Shown here in pieces: positions 7,873 through 16,969 of a stretch of DNA of 64,000 bases; position 1 is the first letter of the stretch, and each line of letters opens with the position of its first letter. The stretch lies in the NCBI RefSeq assembly GCF_914271435.1, contig NZ_CAJZAI010000006.1, forward strand, positions 62,001 to 126,000, read 5' to 3'. Origin of the DNA: Cupriavidus laharis (lineage in GTDB: Bacteria; Pseudomonadota; Gammaproteobacteria; Burkholderiales; Burkholderiaceae). The notes below the pieces were generated by a model. It saw nothing but the letters and a program-made list of their open reading frames with translations, was not told the DNA's origin and ran no database searches. The position numbers were made by a program, and so were the translations under genes.

Positions 7873-7887
7873 TGGCACACCCTATGC
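7873..7887 (+). promoter_or_regulatory. Candidate sigma-54 promoter of the GG-leader peptide genes
   Basis: TGGCACACCCTATGC matches the sigma-54 consensus TGGCAC-N5-TTGC at all but one position, with GG (7874-7875) and GC (7886-7887) exactly ten bases apart. It would start transcription near 7898, giving a 5' UTR of about 60 nt. Upstream, GGTCCGGACC (7698-7707) is a perfect 10-bp palindrome that could be an activator site; nothing else in 7613-7870 is recognisable. Confidence 0.5.
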
Positions 7888-7956
7888 GTATATCCCTGCG
7901 AGCGCAGCAAACGTGCTCTACCACCCAACCAAGCCAGCAAACCCCAGGAGTCCATC

Positions 7957-8217
7957 ATGTCCCTGACCATCCAGAACCTGCCCGTCGAACAAGACCTCGA
8001 TCACGCCAAGATGAGCGCCGTGCGCGGCGGCAGCGTCTTCGTGAATTCCGGCATCAATGCCATCACCGGCGGCGCGGGCGTCTCGTTCGCCAGCCCCAAC
8101 ACCATCGTGGCCCCGGTCACGCAGGTGGATGCGTCGACCCGCACCAATGTTGACGTGAAGACCGTCAACAACATGCTCAACAACGTCGGCGGCATCGTCC
8201 AGGCGCTGCAGCACTAA
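7957..8217 (+). CDS. Small double-glycine-leader protein 1
   Basis: 86 aa. The N-terminus (ELD/DLD-type leader ending in MSAVRGG, Gly24-Gly25) resembles the double-glycine leaders cleaved by C39-peptidase ABC exporters. The predicted mature part, 61 residues from SVFVNSG, is rich in Ser, Asn, Val, Thr and Gly and has no Cys. The start is fixed by AGGAG six bases upstream. It is about 85% identical to the next gene. No C39 transporter, modification enzyme or immunity gene is near. I do not recognise a named family, so export and function are inferred from the leader alone. Confidence 0.75.
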   Translation: MSLTIQNLPVEQDLDHAKMSAVRGGSVFVNSGINAITGGAGVSFASPNTIVAPVTQVDASTRTNVDVKTVNNMLNNVGGIVQALQH

Positions 8218-8258
8218 TCCAGACCATTCCATTCATTCAGCCTACCCAGGAGACCATC

Positions 8259-8519
8259 ATGTCCTTGACCATCCAAAACCTGCCGCTCGAACAAGACCTC
8301 GACCATGCCAAGATGGGCGCCGTCCGCGGCGGCAGCGTCTTCGTGAACTCCGGCGTCAACGCCATTGCCAATGGCGCAGGTGTCTCGTTCGCCAGCCCGA
8401 ACACCATCTTCGCGCCGGTCACGCAGGCCGATGCGTCGACCCGCACCAATGTCGACATGAAGACCGTGATGAATACGATCAACAATGTGGGGGGCGTCGT
8501 CGCGGCCCTGCAGCACTGA
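8259..8519 (+). CDS. Small double-glycine-leader protein 2 (tandem paralogue)
   Basis: 86 aa, the same length as the preceding protein and identical at 73 of 86 positions by eye; the differences are mostly conservative and cluster in the C-terminal third. The leader ends in MGAVRGG and the core starts SVFVNSGVNAI. The upstream CAGGAG RBS and the CCATCATGTCC start context are also conserved, so the duplication took in the RBS. It lies 41 bp after the first copy and is followed by a strong terminator, so the two genes probably form one transcript. Confidence 0.75.
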   Translation: MSLTIQNLPLEQDLDHAKMGAVRGGSVFVNSGVNAIANGAGVSFASPNTIFAPVTQADASTRTNVDMKTVMNTINNVGGVVAALQH

Positions 8520-8616
8520 GCCGCGCGGCAGGAACGGAGGAAAGGGACGGAGAAGCCGGCGCCAGTTCGCGCTATCCGTCCCATGCCGGCCCGGCAGCCG
8601 TACGCCGGGCGCAAAA

Positions 8617-8650
8617 AAAACCGCCCGATCTTCGGGCGGCTTTTTTTCGT
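8617..8650. terminator. Bidirectional intrinsic terminator
   Basis: CCGCCCGA-TCTT-CGGGCGG with an A run on the left and a T run on the right. It can end the GG-leader transcript on the plus strand and pmbA on the minus strand. Confidence 0.93.
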
Positions 8651-8670
8651 TCTGGACGGCGAGCGTGCCG

Positions 8671-10059
8671 TCAGTTGCCAGCAATCGTCATCTGCTCGAT
8701 CAGGATCGAACCGGTCTCCTTGGTGCCGCGCACCAGCGAGTCCGCGCCGATGGCAACGATCTGGCGGAACATCTCGGCCATGTTGCCGGCAATGGTGATC
8801 TCTTCGACCGGATACTGGATCTCGCCGTTCTCGACCCAGTAGCCCGACGCGCCGCGCGAATAGTCGCCGGTCACGTAGTTGACGCCCTGCCCCATCAGTT
8901 CCGTCACCAGCAGGCCGGTGCCCAGCTTCTTCAGCATGGCGCGGAAATCGTCGCCGGCAACTGCCAGGCTGCTGGTGAGCGTCAGGTTGTGCGAGCCGCC
9001 GGCGTTGCCTGTGGTCTGCATGCCGAGCTTGCGCGCCGAGTAGGTCGACAGGAAGTAGCCTTCCACCACGCCGTCGCGCACCACGTCGCGCTCGCGCGTG
9101 CGCACCCCCTCTTCATCGAACGGCGCGCTGCCCATTGCGCCCGGTACGTGCGGCCGCTCATGGATCTGGATATGCGGGGCGAACACCGCCTTGCCCAGCG
9201 AGTCATGCAGGAAGGTTGACTTGCGATACAGGGCACCACCCGAAACCGCCTGCACGAAGGCGCCGAGCAGGCCGGCGGCCAGCGGTGCCTCGAACAGCAC
9301 GGGGCAGCGGCGCGTGGACAGCTTGCGCGCGTTCAGGCGGGCCAGCGCGCGCTCGGCGGCATAGCGGCCGATGTCTTCGGGCGCGGCCAGTGCCAGCGGC
9401 GATCGCTTGGACGAGTACCAGTCGTCGCGCTGCATGCCGCTGCCGGTGCCGGCAATCGGCGCGCAGGAAATGAAGTGGCGCGAGTACGGATAGCCACCCA
9501 TGAAACCGCGCGTGGTGGCCAGCACGAATTGCGAATGCTGCGCCGACACGCTCGCGCCATCGCTGTTCTTGATACGCGGCGACACCGCGAATGCGGCCGC
9601 TTCGGCGCGGCACGCGATATCGATGGCACCCTCGGCATCGATCGTCCACGGATGGAACAGGTCCAGGTCGCGCGGGTCGCGCTCGAGCAGTTCTTCCTCT
9701 GCCAGGCCTGCGCAGTCGTCTTCGGCCGTGAAGCGGGCGATGTTGTAGGCCGCCTCGGCCGTGGCGCGCAGCGCGGCCGGCGAGAAGTCCGAGGTGCTGG
9801 CGTTGCCGCGGCGCTTGCCGATCAGGACCGTCACGCCGACCACCTTGTCGCGGTTCTGCTCGATGGTTTCCACCTGCCCCTTGCGCACCGACACCGACAG
9901 GCCGCTACCCTCCGAGATCTCGGTCGCCGCATCGGTCGCACCGAGCTCGCGTGCCACACGCAGCACATCGGCGGCCATCTCGCTGAGCTGGGCCTGGGTA
10001 TAGGTGAAATGCGCGGTCTGTTCGGCGATGGAGTCCATGCTGGGCGGTGGTGTCATCAA
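8671..10059 (-). CDS. pmbA: Metalloprotease-associated protein PmbA/TldE
   Basis: 462 aa member of the TldD/PmbA family. With TldD, PmbA forms a heterodimeric Zn protease that trims leader peptides (microcin B17 maturation, CcdA degradation); PmbA is the non-catalytic partner. Sequence hallmarks include GLSVSVRKGQVETIEQNRD near the N-terminus, RVRTRERDVV-type segments, and the C-terminal GDYSRGASGYWVENGEIQYPVEEITIAGN region. The tldD partner is not in the window. It is divergent from yjgA with only 30 bp between starts. A peptide-maturation protein beside two leader-peptide genes is noted, but pmbA sits on the opposite strand behind a terminator. Confidence 0.93.
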   Translation of the reverse strand: MMTPPPSMDSIAEQTAHFTYTQAQLSEMAADVLRVARELGATDAATEISEGSGLSVSVRKGQVETIEQNRDKVVGVTVLIGKRRGNASTSDFSPAALRATAEAAYNIARFTAEDDCAGLAEEELLERDPRDLDLFHPWTIDAEGAIDIACRAEAAAFAVSPRIKNSDGASVSAQHSQFVLATTRGFMGGYPYSRHFISCAPIAGTGSGMQRDDWYSSKRSPLALAAPEDIGRYAAERALARLNARKLSTRRCPVLFEAPLAAGLLGAFVQAVSGGALYRKSTFLHDSLGKAVFAPHIQIHERPHVPGAMGSAPFDEEGVRTRERDVVRDGVVEGYFLSTYSARKLGMQTTGNAGGSHNLTLTSSLAVAGDDFRAMLKKLGTGLLVTELMGQGVNYVTGDYSRGASGYWVENGEIQYPVEEITIAGNMAEMFRQIVAIGADSLVRGTKETGSILIEQMTIAGN

Positions 10060-10089
10060 AAGTCCAAGCGGGAATCATAGCAAGATAAA

Positions 10090-10701
10090 ATGCCGCCCAT
10101 GACGCGAAATTCCCGTAATTCCCCCGGCTCCCGCTTTCCTGGCGCGTTTGCGCCGGAACCCGACATGGACGAGCCCAAGAGCAAGTCACAGAAGAAGCGT
10201 GACATGACCGCCCTGCAGGACCTTGGCGCCGAGCTCGAAGCCCTGCCCAAGGACCGCCTCGCCCGCGTGCCGATGCCCGAGGCGCTGGCCGACGCCATCC
10301 ACGAGGCGCGGCGCACCACCAGCCATGAAGGCAAGCGCCGCCAGATGCAGTTCGTGGGCAAGGTCATGCGCGGCCTGGAAGACGACGAGGTTGACGCCAT
10401 CCGCCGCGCGCTCGAAGGCTTCAAGGGCACCAGCAAGGCCGAGACCGCGCGCCTGCACCTGATCGAGCGCTGGCGCGAACTGCTGCTGGCCGACGACGAC
10501 GCGCTGACCCGCTTCCTGGCCGAGCACCCCGGCATCGACGTGCAGACGCTGCGCAACATCATCCGCAGCGCCCGCAAGGAAAAGGAGCTGGCCAAGCCGC
10601 CGCGCTACTTCCGCGAGCTGTTCCAGGCCATCAAGACCGCGCTGGAGGAGAAGGACAACGCGGCCGGCGAACAATCCCCGACCCCGGAGCCCGAGGCATG
10701 A
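10090..10701 (+). CDS. yjgA: Ribosome-associated protein DarP/YjgA
   Basis: 203 aa, highly charged cytoplasmic protein of the DUF615 family, which binds late 50S assembly intermediates. Features are [25 protein letters not shown] after the N-terminus, [19 protein letters not shown], and [22 protein letters not shown]. It starts at 10090, with a second ATG at 10099 as an alternative. Its last four bases overlap the start of the molybdopterin gene. The pairing of yjgA divergent to pmbA is conserved across beta- and gammaproteobacteria. Confidence 0.93.
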   Translation: MPPMTRNSRNSPGSRFPGAFAPEPDMDEPKSKSQKKRDMTALQDLGAELEALPKDRLARVPMPEALADAIHEARRTTSHEGKRRQMQFVGKVMRGLEDDEVDAIRRALEGFKGTSKAETARLHLIERWRELLLADDDALTRFLAEHPGIDVQTLRNIIRSARKEKELAKPPRYFRELFQAIKTALEEKDNAAGEQSPTPEPEA

Positions 10702-11336
10702 CGCAGACCACGCAACCGATCGCCCGCACCCACCCCGACGAACTGGTGGTGGGTTTCGTCTCCATTTCCGACCGCGCTTCGGCCGGCACCTATCAGGACG
10801 AAGGCATCCCGGCGCTGCGCGAATGGTTCGGCCGCACGCTGACCTCGCCATGGCAGGGTGTCGACAGGTTGATCCCGGATGAGCTGGCGCTGATCTCGCA
10901 CACGCTGATCGAACTGGTGGACGTGGCCGGTTGCGACCTGGTCCTGACCACCGGCGGCACCGGCCCGGCGCGCCGCGATGTCACGCCCGAAGCCACGCTG
11001 GCGGTGGGTACCAAGGAGATGCCGGGCTTCGGCGAGCAGATGCGCCAGGTCAGCCTGCATTTCGTGCCGACGGCGATCCTGTCGCGCCAGGTGGCGGTGA
11101 TCCGCGAAACGCCGAGCCGCGCCGCGCTGATCATCAACCTGCCCGGCCAGCCGCGCGCGATCCGCGAAACGCTGGAAGGCCTGCGCGACGATACCGGCAA
11201 GCCGGTCGTCCAGGGGATCTTTGCTGCAGTGCCCTATTGCATCGACCTGATCGGCGGCCCGTACATCGAGACCGACGAGAGCGTGGTCAAGGCCTGGCGG
11301 CCCAAGCACGCGGTCCGCAGCAAGCCCGCCGCCTGA
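10698..11336 (+). CDS. mog: Molybdopterin adenylyltransferase (MogA/MoaB family)
   Basis: 212 aa. Adenylylates molybdopterin before molybdate insertion in molybdenum-cofactor synthesis. Family motifs are [19 protein letters not shown] at the N-terminus, [20 protein letters not shown] (about 90-110, the MPT-binding GGTG loop), and [21 protein letters not shown]. It overlaps yjgA by four bases, so it is translationally coupled. MogA and MoaB are close homologues, and the exact orthology is uncertain. Confidence 0.9.
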   Translation: MTQTTQPIARTHPDELVVGFVSISDRASAGTYQDEGIPALREWFGRTLTSPWQGVDRLIPDELALISHTLIELVDVAGCDLVLTTGGTGPARRDVTPEATLAVGTKEMPGFGEQMRQVSLHFVPTAILSRQVAVIRETPSRAALIINLPGQPRAIRETLEGLRDDTGKPVVQGIFAAVPYCIDLIGGPYIETDESVVKAWRPKHAVRSKPAA

Positions 11337-11355
11337 GCGGCAGCAAAACCGGGGC

Positions 11356-12237
11356 TCAGCGCAGCCCCAGGAAGAGCCCCACCGGGATGAACAGCACGGC
11401 GGCGATGTTGCCCAGCAGCACGATCGACGCCACCTGGTCCGGCTCCTGCCGGAAGTGATCGGCCACCAGGAAATTCAGCACGGCCGGCGGCAGCGCGGCA
11501 AAGACGAACAGCAGCCCGCGCTGCAGCTCGGTCAACGGCACCCAGTGCGCGAGCGGCAGCGCCACGGCAATGCCCGTGAGCGGGCAAGCCGCCGCGCCCA
11601 CTACTCCCATGCCCCAGTTGCGCAGGCTCACGTCCTTCATGCGCACGCCAAGTGCGAACAGCATCAGCGGCACGGTGGCATCGCCCAGCAGCTTGATGGA
11701 CTGGTAGACCGGCTCCGGCAACGCGAACCACGGCTTTGCCAGCGACAGCCCGACCCCGGCCACCGTGGCCAGCACCATCGGGTTGCGCGCGATCTGCGCG
11801 ATCGAGGCATGGCGGTTGACGATCTTCATGCCGATCGTGAAATGCATCAGGTTGGACGCGGCGAACAGCGCCACCGCGGGAGCCAGGCCGGCCGGCCCGA
11901 AGGCGAAGACCGACAGCGGCAGCCCCATGTTGCCGCAGTTGTTGAACATCATCGGCGGCACGAAGGTGCGCGGATCGACGCGCAGCGCGCGCGCCGCGAT
12001 CCACGCCAGCACGCCCGAGCCCAGCACCACGGCAATCGCGCAGGCCAGCAGCACGAGCTGGTCGGCCAGCACGAAGTCCTTGCTGACAAAAGCCGACACC
12101 ACCAGCAGCGGCGCGATCACGTCCAGCGTGGCGCGGTTGATGCCCGCCATGTCCGGTTGAGCCTTGCGCCCGTACAGCCAGCCCACCAGGATGATCAGGA
12201 TGACCGGCGTGATGATGGAAACGATGCGGACGAACAT
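11356..12237 (-). CDS. AEC-family (auxin efflux carrier-like) transporter
   Basis: 293 aa inner-membrane protein with about ten hydrophobic helices, beginning MFVRIVSIITPVILIILVGW. The broken helix in the family's first half carries MMFNNCGNMGLPLS, a conserved AEC feature. It ends with PPAVLNFLVADHFRQEPDQVASIVLLG. AEC proteins export or import small carboxylates; the substrate cannot be told from sequence. It is convergent with the mog gene (19 bp gap), and orn is upstream on the same strand. Confidence 0.85.
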   Translation of the reverse strand: MFVRIVSIITPVILIILVGWLYGRKAQPDMAGINRATLDVIAPLLVVSAFVSKDFVLADQLVLLACAIAVVLGSGVLAWIAARALRVDPRTFVPPMMFNNCGNMGLPLSVFAFGPAGLAPAVALFAASNLMHFTIGMKIVNRHASIAQIARNPMVLATVAGVGLSLAKPWFALPEPVYQSIKLLGDATVPLMLFALGVRMKDVSLRNWGMGVVGAAACPLTGIAVALPLAHWVPLTELQRGLLFVFAALPPAVLNFLVADHFRQEPDQVASIVLLGNIAAVLFIPVGLFLGLR

Positions 12238-12324
12238 GAAGCGTACGGGACAGAGGTCGGGCAGCCTGCGCGTCGCAGGCGGACGGCGTGACCGGCTGCG
12301 GGCGGGTCCGCCGGTTCTTGTTGT

Positions 12325-12957
12325 TTATTGCGCGGTGCTGTCGCCGGCAGGGGCAGTGGGTGCTTCGGCCGCGGCCGGCGCTGCAGGTGTGTGGCGGATG
12401 AAGTGCGTGCGGTAGTAGCGCAGTTCCTCGACCGATTCGAGGATGTCGGCCAGCGCCGTGTGCAGCTGGCGCTTGACGAAGCCCTTGTGGATGGCCGGCT
12501 CCCAGCGCTTGCACAGCTCCTTGAGCGTCGACACGTCAAGGTTGCGGTAGTGGAAGAACGATTCCAGCTTGGGCATGTAGCGCGCCATGAAACGGCGGTC
12601 CTGGCAGATCGAGTTGCCGCACATCGGCGACTTGCCGGCCGGCACCCAGCGCTTGAGGAAGGCCAGCAGCTCGGCCTCGGCCTGCTCTTCGGTCAGCGTG
12701 GAGGCCTTGACCTTGTCGATCAGGCCCGAGCGGCCGTGGGTGCCCTTGTTCCAGTTGTCCATGCCGTCGAGCACGGCGTCGGACTGGTGGATCACCAGCA
12801 CGGGACCCTCGGTCAGGATGTTGAGTTCGGAATCGGTCACCACGACCGCCACCTCGATGATGCGGTCGTTTTCCGGGGACAGACCGGTCATTTCCATGTC
12901 CAACCAGACCAGGTTGTTTTCACTCTTGACGGATTTGGTGGCGGATTGGCTTGTCAT
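12325..12957 (-). CDS. orn: Oligoribonuclease
   Basis: 210 aa DnaQ-fold 3'-5' exonuclease that degrades 2-5 nt RNA (nanoRNA) and pGpG to mononucleotides. The DEDDh motifs are visible: [11 protein letters not shown] (Exo I), the Exo II Asn/Asp region [12 protein letters not shown] and the H(x)4D near [18 protein letters not shown]. Start at 12957 (MTSQSATK) is chosen because homologues begin just before the [10 protein letters not shown] block and the upstream 60 codons look non-coding. The C-terminal 25 residues are an Ala/Pro-rich tail not seen in E. coli Orn. It is divergent from the M48 protease gene. Confidence 0.95.
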   Translation of the reverse strand: MTSQSATKSVKSENNLVWLDMEMTGLSPENDRIIEVAVVVTDSELNILTEGPVLVIHQSDAVLDGMDNWNKGTHGRSGLIDKVKASTLTEEQAEAELLAFLKRWVPAGKSPMCGNSICQDRRFMARYMPKLESFFHYRNLDVSTLKELCKRWEPAIHKGFVKRQLHTALADILESVEELRYYRTHFIRHTPAAPAAAEAPTAPAGDSTAQ

Positions 12958-13151
12958 CTGGAGAACTATGGACTGCGGTGTCTGACTGTGGGGAAAAGCG
13001 CTGCGGAAGGCCCGCGCGCGCGAACAATTTATAATTCTCGCATATCCGTCCGTCGTGTCCGCCGCAGCGCACCTGCGGCGTCCATGCGGAGAACCTGCGC
13101 AGCGTCGGCCACATGTGGCCGCCACTGCCTTCGCCGACAAGGCTCTTGCCG

Positions 13152-14399
13152 ATGTTCACTTTCATATTCCTCGCCGCGCTGATGGTCATGGTGCTGACCA
13201 AGCTGTGGCTGGCCGCCCGCCAGGTCCGCTATGTAGGCCTGCACCGCAACGCCGTGCCGCCGCGCTTTGCCGACACCATCGCGCTGTCGTCACACCAGAA
13301 GGCGGCCGACTACACCATCGCCCGCACGCGCCTGTCGATGCTCGAGGTGCTGGCCGGCGCCGCGGTGCTGATCGGCTTCACCATGCTCGGCGGGCTGCAG
13401 TGGCTGAACCAGTTCTGGCTCGACATGTTCGGCCCTGGCTACGCCTACGGCGTGGCGCTGATCGCGAGCGTGGCGCTGATCGGCGGGCTGGTGGACCTGC
13501 CCTTCTCGCTGTATGGCCAGTTCGGCATCGAGGAGCGCTTCGGCTTCAACAAGATGACGCTGGGCCTGTGGCTTGCCGACATGGTCAAGATGCTGCTGGT
13601 CGCCTGCGTGCTGGGGCTGCCGCTCCTGCTGGCGGTGCTGTGGCTGATGGACCGCACCGGCAGCCTGTGGTGGGTCTGGACCTGGCTGGTGTGGATGGCC
13701 TTCAACCTGCTGCTGCTCGTGGTGTTCCCCACCTTCATCGCGCCGCTGTTCAACAAGTTCGAGCCGCTCAACGATGAGTCGCTGCGCCAGCGCATCGAGG
13801 CACTGATGAAGAAATGCGGCTTTGCCAGCAAAGGCCTGTTCGTCATGGACGGCAGCAAGCGCAGCGCGCACGGCAATGCCTACTTCACCGGCTTTGGCGC
13901 GGCCAAGCGCATCGTGTTCTTCGACACGCTGCTCGCGCGCCTGTCGGGCGACGAGATCGAGGCCGTGCTGGCCCACGAACTCGGCCACTTCAAGCGCCGC
14001 CACGTGGCCAAGCGTATCGCCGTGACGTTCGCGCTGAGCCTGGTCTTCCTGGCGCTGCTCGGCTGGCTGTCGACGCGTACGTGGTTCTACACGGGGCTGG
14101 GCGTGGTGCCGAACCTGGGCGTCTCCAACAGCGCGCTGGCGCTGGTGCTGTTCTTCCTCACGCTGCCGGTCTTCACGTTCCTGCTGGGGCCGCTGTCCAG
14201 CCAGTCGTCGCGCCGCCATGAATTCGAGGCCGATGCCTTTGCGGCCGACCAGACCAACGCGAGCCACCTGGTCTCGGCGCTGGTCAAGCTGTACAAGGAC
14301 AACGCCTCCACGCTGACGCCCGACCCGCTCTACAGCGCCTTCTACTACTCGCACCCGCCCGCCGCGCAGCGGATCGACCGGCTGCTGGCGCACGCATGA
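13152..14399 (+). CDS. M48-family zinc metallopeptidase (Ste24/CAAX-protease-1 type)
   Basis: 415 aa membrane protease. It has N-terminal transmembrane helices ([20 protein letters not shown]), several more helices at about 60-200, and the catalytic zinc motif [14 protein letters not shown] (HExGH) at about 275-290, with further helices and the third zinc ligand region [10 protein letters not shown] near residue 355. Ste24-type enzymes cleave membrane or misfolded proteins; in bacteria they serve envelope quality control, and the substrates here are unknown. The stop overlaps the rsgA start by four bases. A TATAAT at 13030-13035 in the orn-protease gap may be its promoter. Confidence 0.9.
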   Translation: MFTFIFLAALMVMVLTKLWLAARQVRYVGLHRNAVPPRFADTIALSSHQKAADYTIARTRLSMLEVLAGAAVLIGFTMLGGLQWLNQFWLDMFGPGYAYGVALIASVALIGGLVDLPFSLYGQFGIEERFGFNKMTLGLWLADMVKMLLVACVLGLPLLLAVLWLMDRTGSLWWVWTWLVWMAFNLLLLVVFPTFIAPLFNKFEPLNDESLRQRIEALMKKCGFASKGLFVMDGSKRSAHGNAYFTGFGAAKRIVFFDTLLARLSGDEIEAVLAHELGHFKRRHVAKRIAVTFALSLVFLALLGWLSTRTWFYTGLGVVPNLGVSNSALALVLFFLTLPVFTFLLGPLSSQSSRRHEFEADAFAADQTNASHLVSALVKLYKDNASTLTPDPLYSAFYYSHPPAAQRIDRLLAHA

Positions 14400-15367
14400 G
14401 CCGCACCAGCCGACACCGCACTGCCGGCGGCAACCCCGGCACTGGCAACGCCGCCGAAGGCGCCCTGGTCATTGCCGCGCATGGCCGCCACTATGTGGTG
14501 GAACTGGCAGATGGCACGCACATGCATGCGTTCCCGCGCGGCAAGAAGAGCGACACCGCGGTGGGCGACCATGTCCGCGTGGAACGCACCGCGGTCGACC
14601 AGTGCGTGATCACCTCTGTCAGCCCGCGCAAGAACCTGCTGTACCGCTCGGACCAGTTCAAGTCCAAGCTGCTGGCCGCCAATATCGACCAGGTCATCAT
14701 CGTGCTGGCGACGGAGCCCGGCTTTTCCGAGGACCTGCTCGGGCGCGCGCTGGTCTCGGCCGAGGCCATGGAGATCCGGCCACTGATCCTGCTCAACAAG
14801 ACCGACCTGCCCGACCGCCTCGACGAGGCCCGTCGCCGGCTCGCGCTGTACCGGAACCTGGGCTACGACACGGTCGAGCTGTCGGTCCACGGCGACCCGG
14901 CCCATGCGTTGGCCGCGCTGCAGCCGCGCCTGGCAGGGCTTGCCAGCATCCTGATCGGCCAGTCGGGCATGGGCAAGTCGTCGCTGCTCAACCTGCTGAT
15001 ACCGGGCGTGGAGGCACAGACGCGCGAGATCTCGGCCAAGCTCGACTCCGGCAAGCACACCACCACCTTCACGCGGCTGTACCACCTGCCGTTCGAGTGG
15101 GGCAATGTGGACGGCCGCCAGGGCTACCTGATCGATTCGCCGGGTTTCCAGGAATTCGGCCTGCACCACCTGAGCGAAGGCATGCTGGAGCGCGCGTTCC
15201 CCGAGTTCCGGCCGCTGCTGACCGAATGCCGCTTCTACAACTGCCACCACATCAACGAGCCGGGCTGCGGCGTACTGGCCGCCGTGGAGAACGGTGGCAT
15301 CGCCGGGCGCCGCCACGATCTCTACGCGCAGCTCCTGCACGAATCCAGCCAGCAAAAGCCCTGGTAG
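14396..15367 (+). CDS. rsgA: Ribosome small-subunit-dependent GTPase A
   Basis: 323 aa circularly permuted GTPase (G4-G1-G3 order) that checks 30S maturation. An OB-fold at the N-terminus (about 20-80) precedes NKTDL (G4), then [14 protein letters not shown] (G1, about 195-208), KHTTTF (G2), DSPGFQEFG (G3) and a C-terminal zinc-binding segment [17 protein letters not shown]. All key residues are present. It is translationally coupled to the M48 protease gene, an arrangement common in betaproteobacteria. Confidence 0.97.
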   Translation: MSRTSRHRTAGGNPGTGNAAEGALVIAAHGRHYVVELADGTHMHAFPRGKKSDTAVGDHVRVERTAVDQCVITSVSPRKNLLYRSDQFKSKLLAANIDQVIIVLATEPGFSEDLLGRALVSAEAMEIRPLILLNKTDLPDRLDEARRRLALYRNLGYDTVELSVHGDPAHALAALQPRLAGLASILIGQSGMGKSSLLNLLIPGVEAQTREISAKLDSGKHTTTFTRLYHLPFEWGNVDGRQGYLIDSPGFQEFGLHHLSEGMLERAFPEFRPLLTECRFYNCHHINEPGCGVLAAVENGGIAGRRHDLYAQLLHESSQQKPW

Positions 15368-15409
15368 CCGTGGTAAGGTGGCTGCACCTGGATTGCCGGT
15401 GCGCTGCCG

Positions 15410-15715
15410 ATGAAACTGCTGCTGTCCGCCACCTCGCTCGTCCATGCCGCGCATTGCCGGAACGTGCTGCGGGCTGCTGGCATCCGCGCCGAACTGCGCA
15501 ATACGTGGCTCTCAGGCGCGATCGGCGAAATCCCGTTCCGCGAAAGCGCGCCGCAGGTCTGGATTCTCGATGACCACATGGAGGCGCAGGCCTGGGCCGC
15601 GCTGAAGGCAGCGGCCGAACCGCCGCCGGGACCACTCTGGCAGTGCCGCCACTGCCACGAATGGCATGAGCCGCAGTTCGGCGCCTGCTGGCGCTGCGGC
15701 AGGTCCCGCGATTAG
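15410..15715 (+). CDS. DUF2007-family protein with C-terminal zinc ribbon
   Basis: 101 aa. The N-terminal ferredoxin-like DUF2007 domain (KLLLSATSLVHAAHCRNVLRAAGI, residues 2-65 or so) is annotated in databases as a putative signal-transducing or PII-like domain. The C-terminus carries two CxxC pairs, WQCRHCHE and GACWRCGR, spaced like a zinc ribbon. It lies 42 bp after rsgA and is convergent with the next gene. Function unknown. Confidence 0.8.
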   Translation: MKLLLSATSLVHAAHCRNVLRAAGIRAELRNTWLSGAIGEIPFRESAPQVWILDDHMEAQAWAALKAAAEPPPGPLWQCRHCHEWHEPQFGACWRCGRSRD

Positions 15716-15729
15716 ATCAGCCCCGCCGA

Positions 15730-16725
15730 TCAGCCCACCCACAGCGCCAGCGACAGCATCGCCAGCAGCAGCATCCAGAGCACAACGGCGCGCCAGACCA
15801 GCCCCACCGCCGATTGCAGCGTGCGGATGCCAGGCTCGGCGCCGAACTCCGGCGCCGCGGGCTCGGGGCCATTGTCGTCTTCCATGCCCGGCGCGTAGTC
15901 GATGGCCGGGCCTGCCGCCATGCTGGTGCGCAGCACCACGCTGGAGTCGTCTTCGGGCAGCGGCGTCCCGAGCCGCACGCCCAGCGCCCCGCCACCGCTT
16001 GCCAGCAGGATGCCGTTGACCGCATCGTTCCACTTGCGGGCGTGGTTGCGCCACGCGTAGACCGCATCCTCGAAGTTGCCGACGATGGCGAACCCGATCG
16101 CTGTCAGCCGCGACGGCACCCAGTCGAGCAAGTAGAACGCGCGCGCGGCGAAGCGTCCCAGCGCCGGGCTGCGCTCGGTCGACGGCAGGTTCCACTGGCG
16201 GCTCAGGAATTCGGCGGTGCGGTACAGGACCACCCCGCCCGGCCCGATCGGCACCAGGAACCAGAAGAACACGCCGAACACATGGCGGTGCACGGCCACG
16301 ATCGCGGCTTCGAGCGTGTGGCGCACGATTTCCGTCACCGGCATCTCGATGGTGTCGATGCCGGTCCATTCGTGCAGCAGCGCGCGTGCCGCGAGCAGGT
16401 CATCGCGGTTCAGCGCCTCGTGGATGTCGGTGAAATAGTGGCTGAACTGGCGGAAGCCCAGCGTCATGTACAGCACCAGCACATTCCACGCGAGCGTAAG
16501 CGCGATGCTGATCGAAGCCAGCAGGTAGTGCACGACCATCACGGCAAGCGTGAGCGGCAACACCACGGTGAGCCAGGCCAGCGCCGCATCGCGCGGGCGG
16601 CCGGTGTCGAACGCGTGCTCGGCACGGTCGCCGAGCGCGCGCACGATCTCATGGATCGGGTTGTTGCGACCCAGGGCGCGGAACTGCTCTGCGATCAGCG
16701 CCAGGAGAACGGATACGAAGGTCAT
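15730..16725 (-). CDS. CobD/CbiB-family membrane protein
   Basis: 331 aa polytopic membrane protein starting MTFVSVLLALIAEQFRAL. It has the family-like layout of several N-terminal helices (about 55-110), a central cytoplasmic part with HRHVFGVFFWFLVPIGPGGVVLYR, and a final helix at the extreme C-terminus (LWMLLLAMLSLALWVG). CbiB/CobD proper attaches aminopropanol to cobyric acid, but no cobalamin gene is near and this short variant is widespread in betaproteobacteria without an assigned role. Start at 16725 is preferred because the upstream in-frame sequence lacks coding character. Confidence 0.8.
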   Translation of the reverse strand: MTFVSVLLALIAEQFRALGRNNPIHEIVRALGDRAEHAFDTGRPRDAALAWLTVVLPLTLAVMVVHYLLASISIALTLAWNVLVLYMTLGFRQFSHYFTDIHEALNRDDLLAARALLHEWTGIDTIEMPVTEIVRHTLEAAIVAVHRHVFGVFFWFLVPIGPGGVVLYRTAEFLSRQWNLPSTERSPALGRFAARAFYLLDWVPSRLTAIGFAIVGNFEDAVYAWRNHARKWNDAVNGILLASGGGALGVRLGTPLPEDDSSVVLRTSMAAGPAIDYAPGMEDDNGPEPAAPEFGAEPGIRTLQSAVGLVWRAVVLWMLLLAMLSLALWVG

Positions 16726-16969
16726 CTCGGTACTGGGTGACGGGCCCGGTGTCAGCCAGGCCGGATAACAAGGGGGGCGGCAACCTGCCGGCGATGTGCC
16801 GGGCCGGTCGCAAATGCATAGCGAGAAGATAGCACAGCGGTACATGCCCGACGACCGTACCGCCGCAAAAGACGGACAGCCCGCCGGCGCAGGCCGGCGG
16901 GCTGTCATGGGGTGACGACGAGAGTGACGACGCGGCGACTGCATGCGCCGCGCCGGCGAGGCCCTTCGG

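Noticed and set aside
8671..10059. pmbA as dedicated maturation protease of the adjacent GG-leader peptides
   Set aside because: PmbA/TldD does process some leader peptides, but pmbA here is on the opposite strand behind a bidirectional terminator and its placement beside yjgA is conserved in genomes generally. Proximity alone is not evidence of function.
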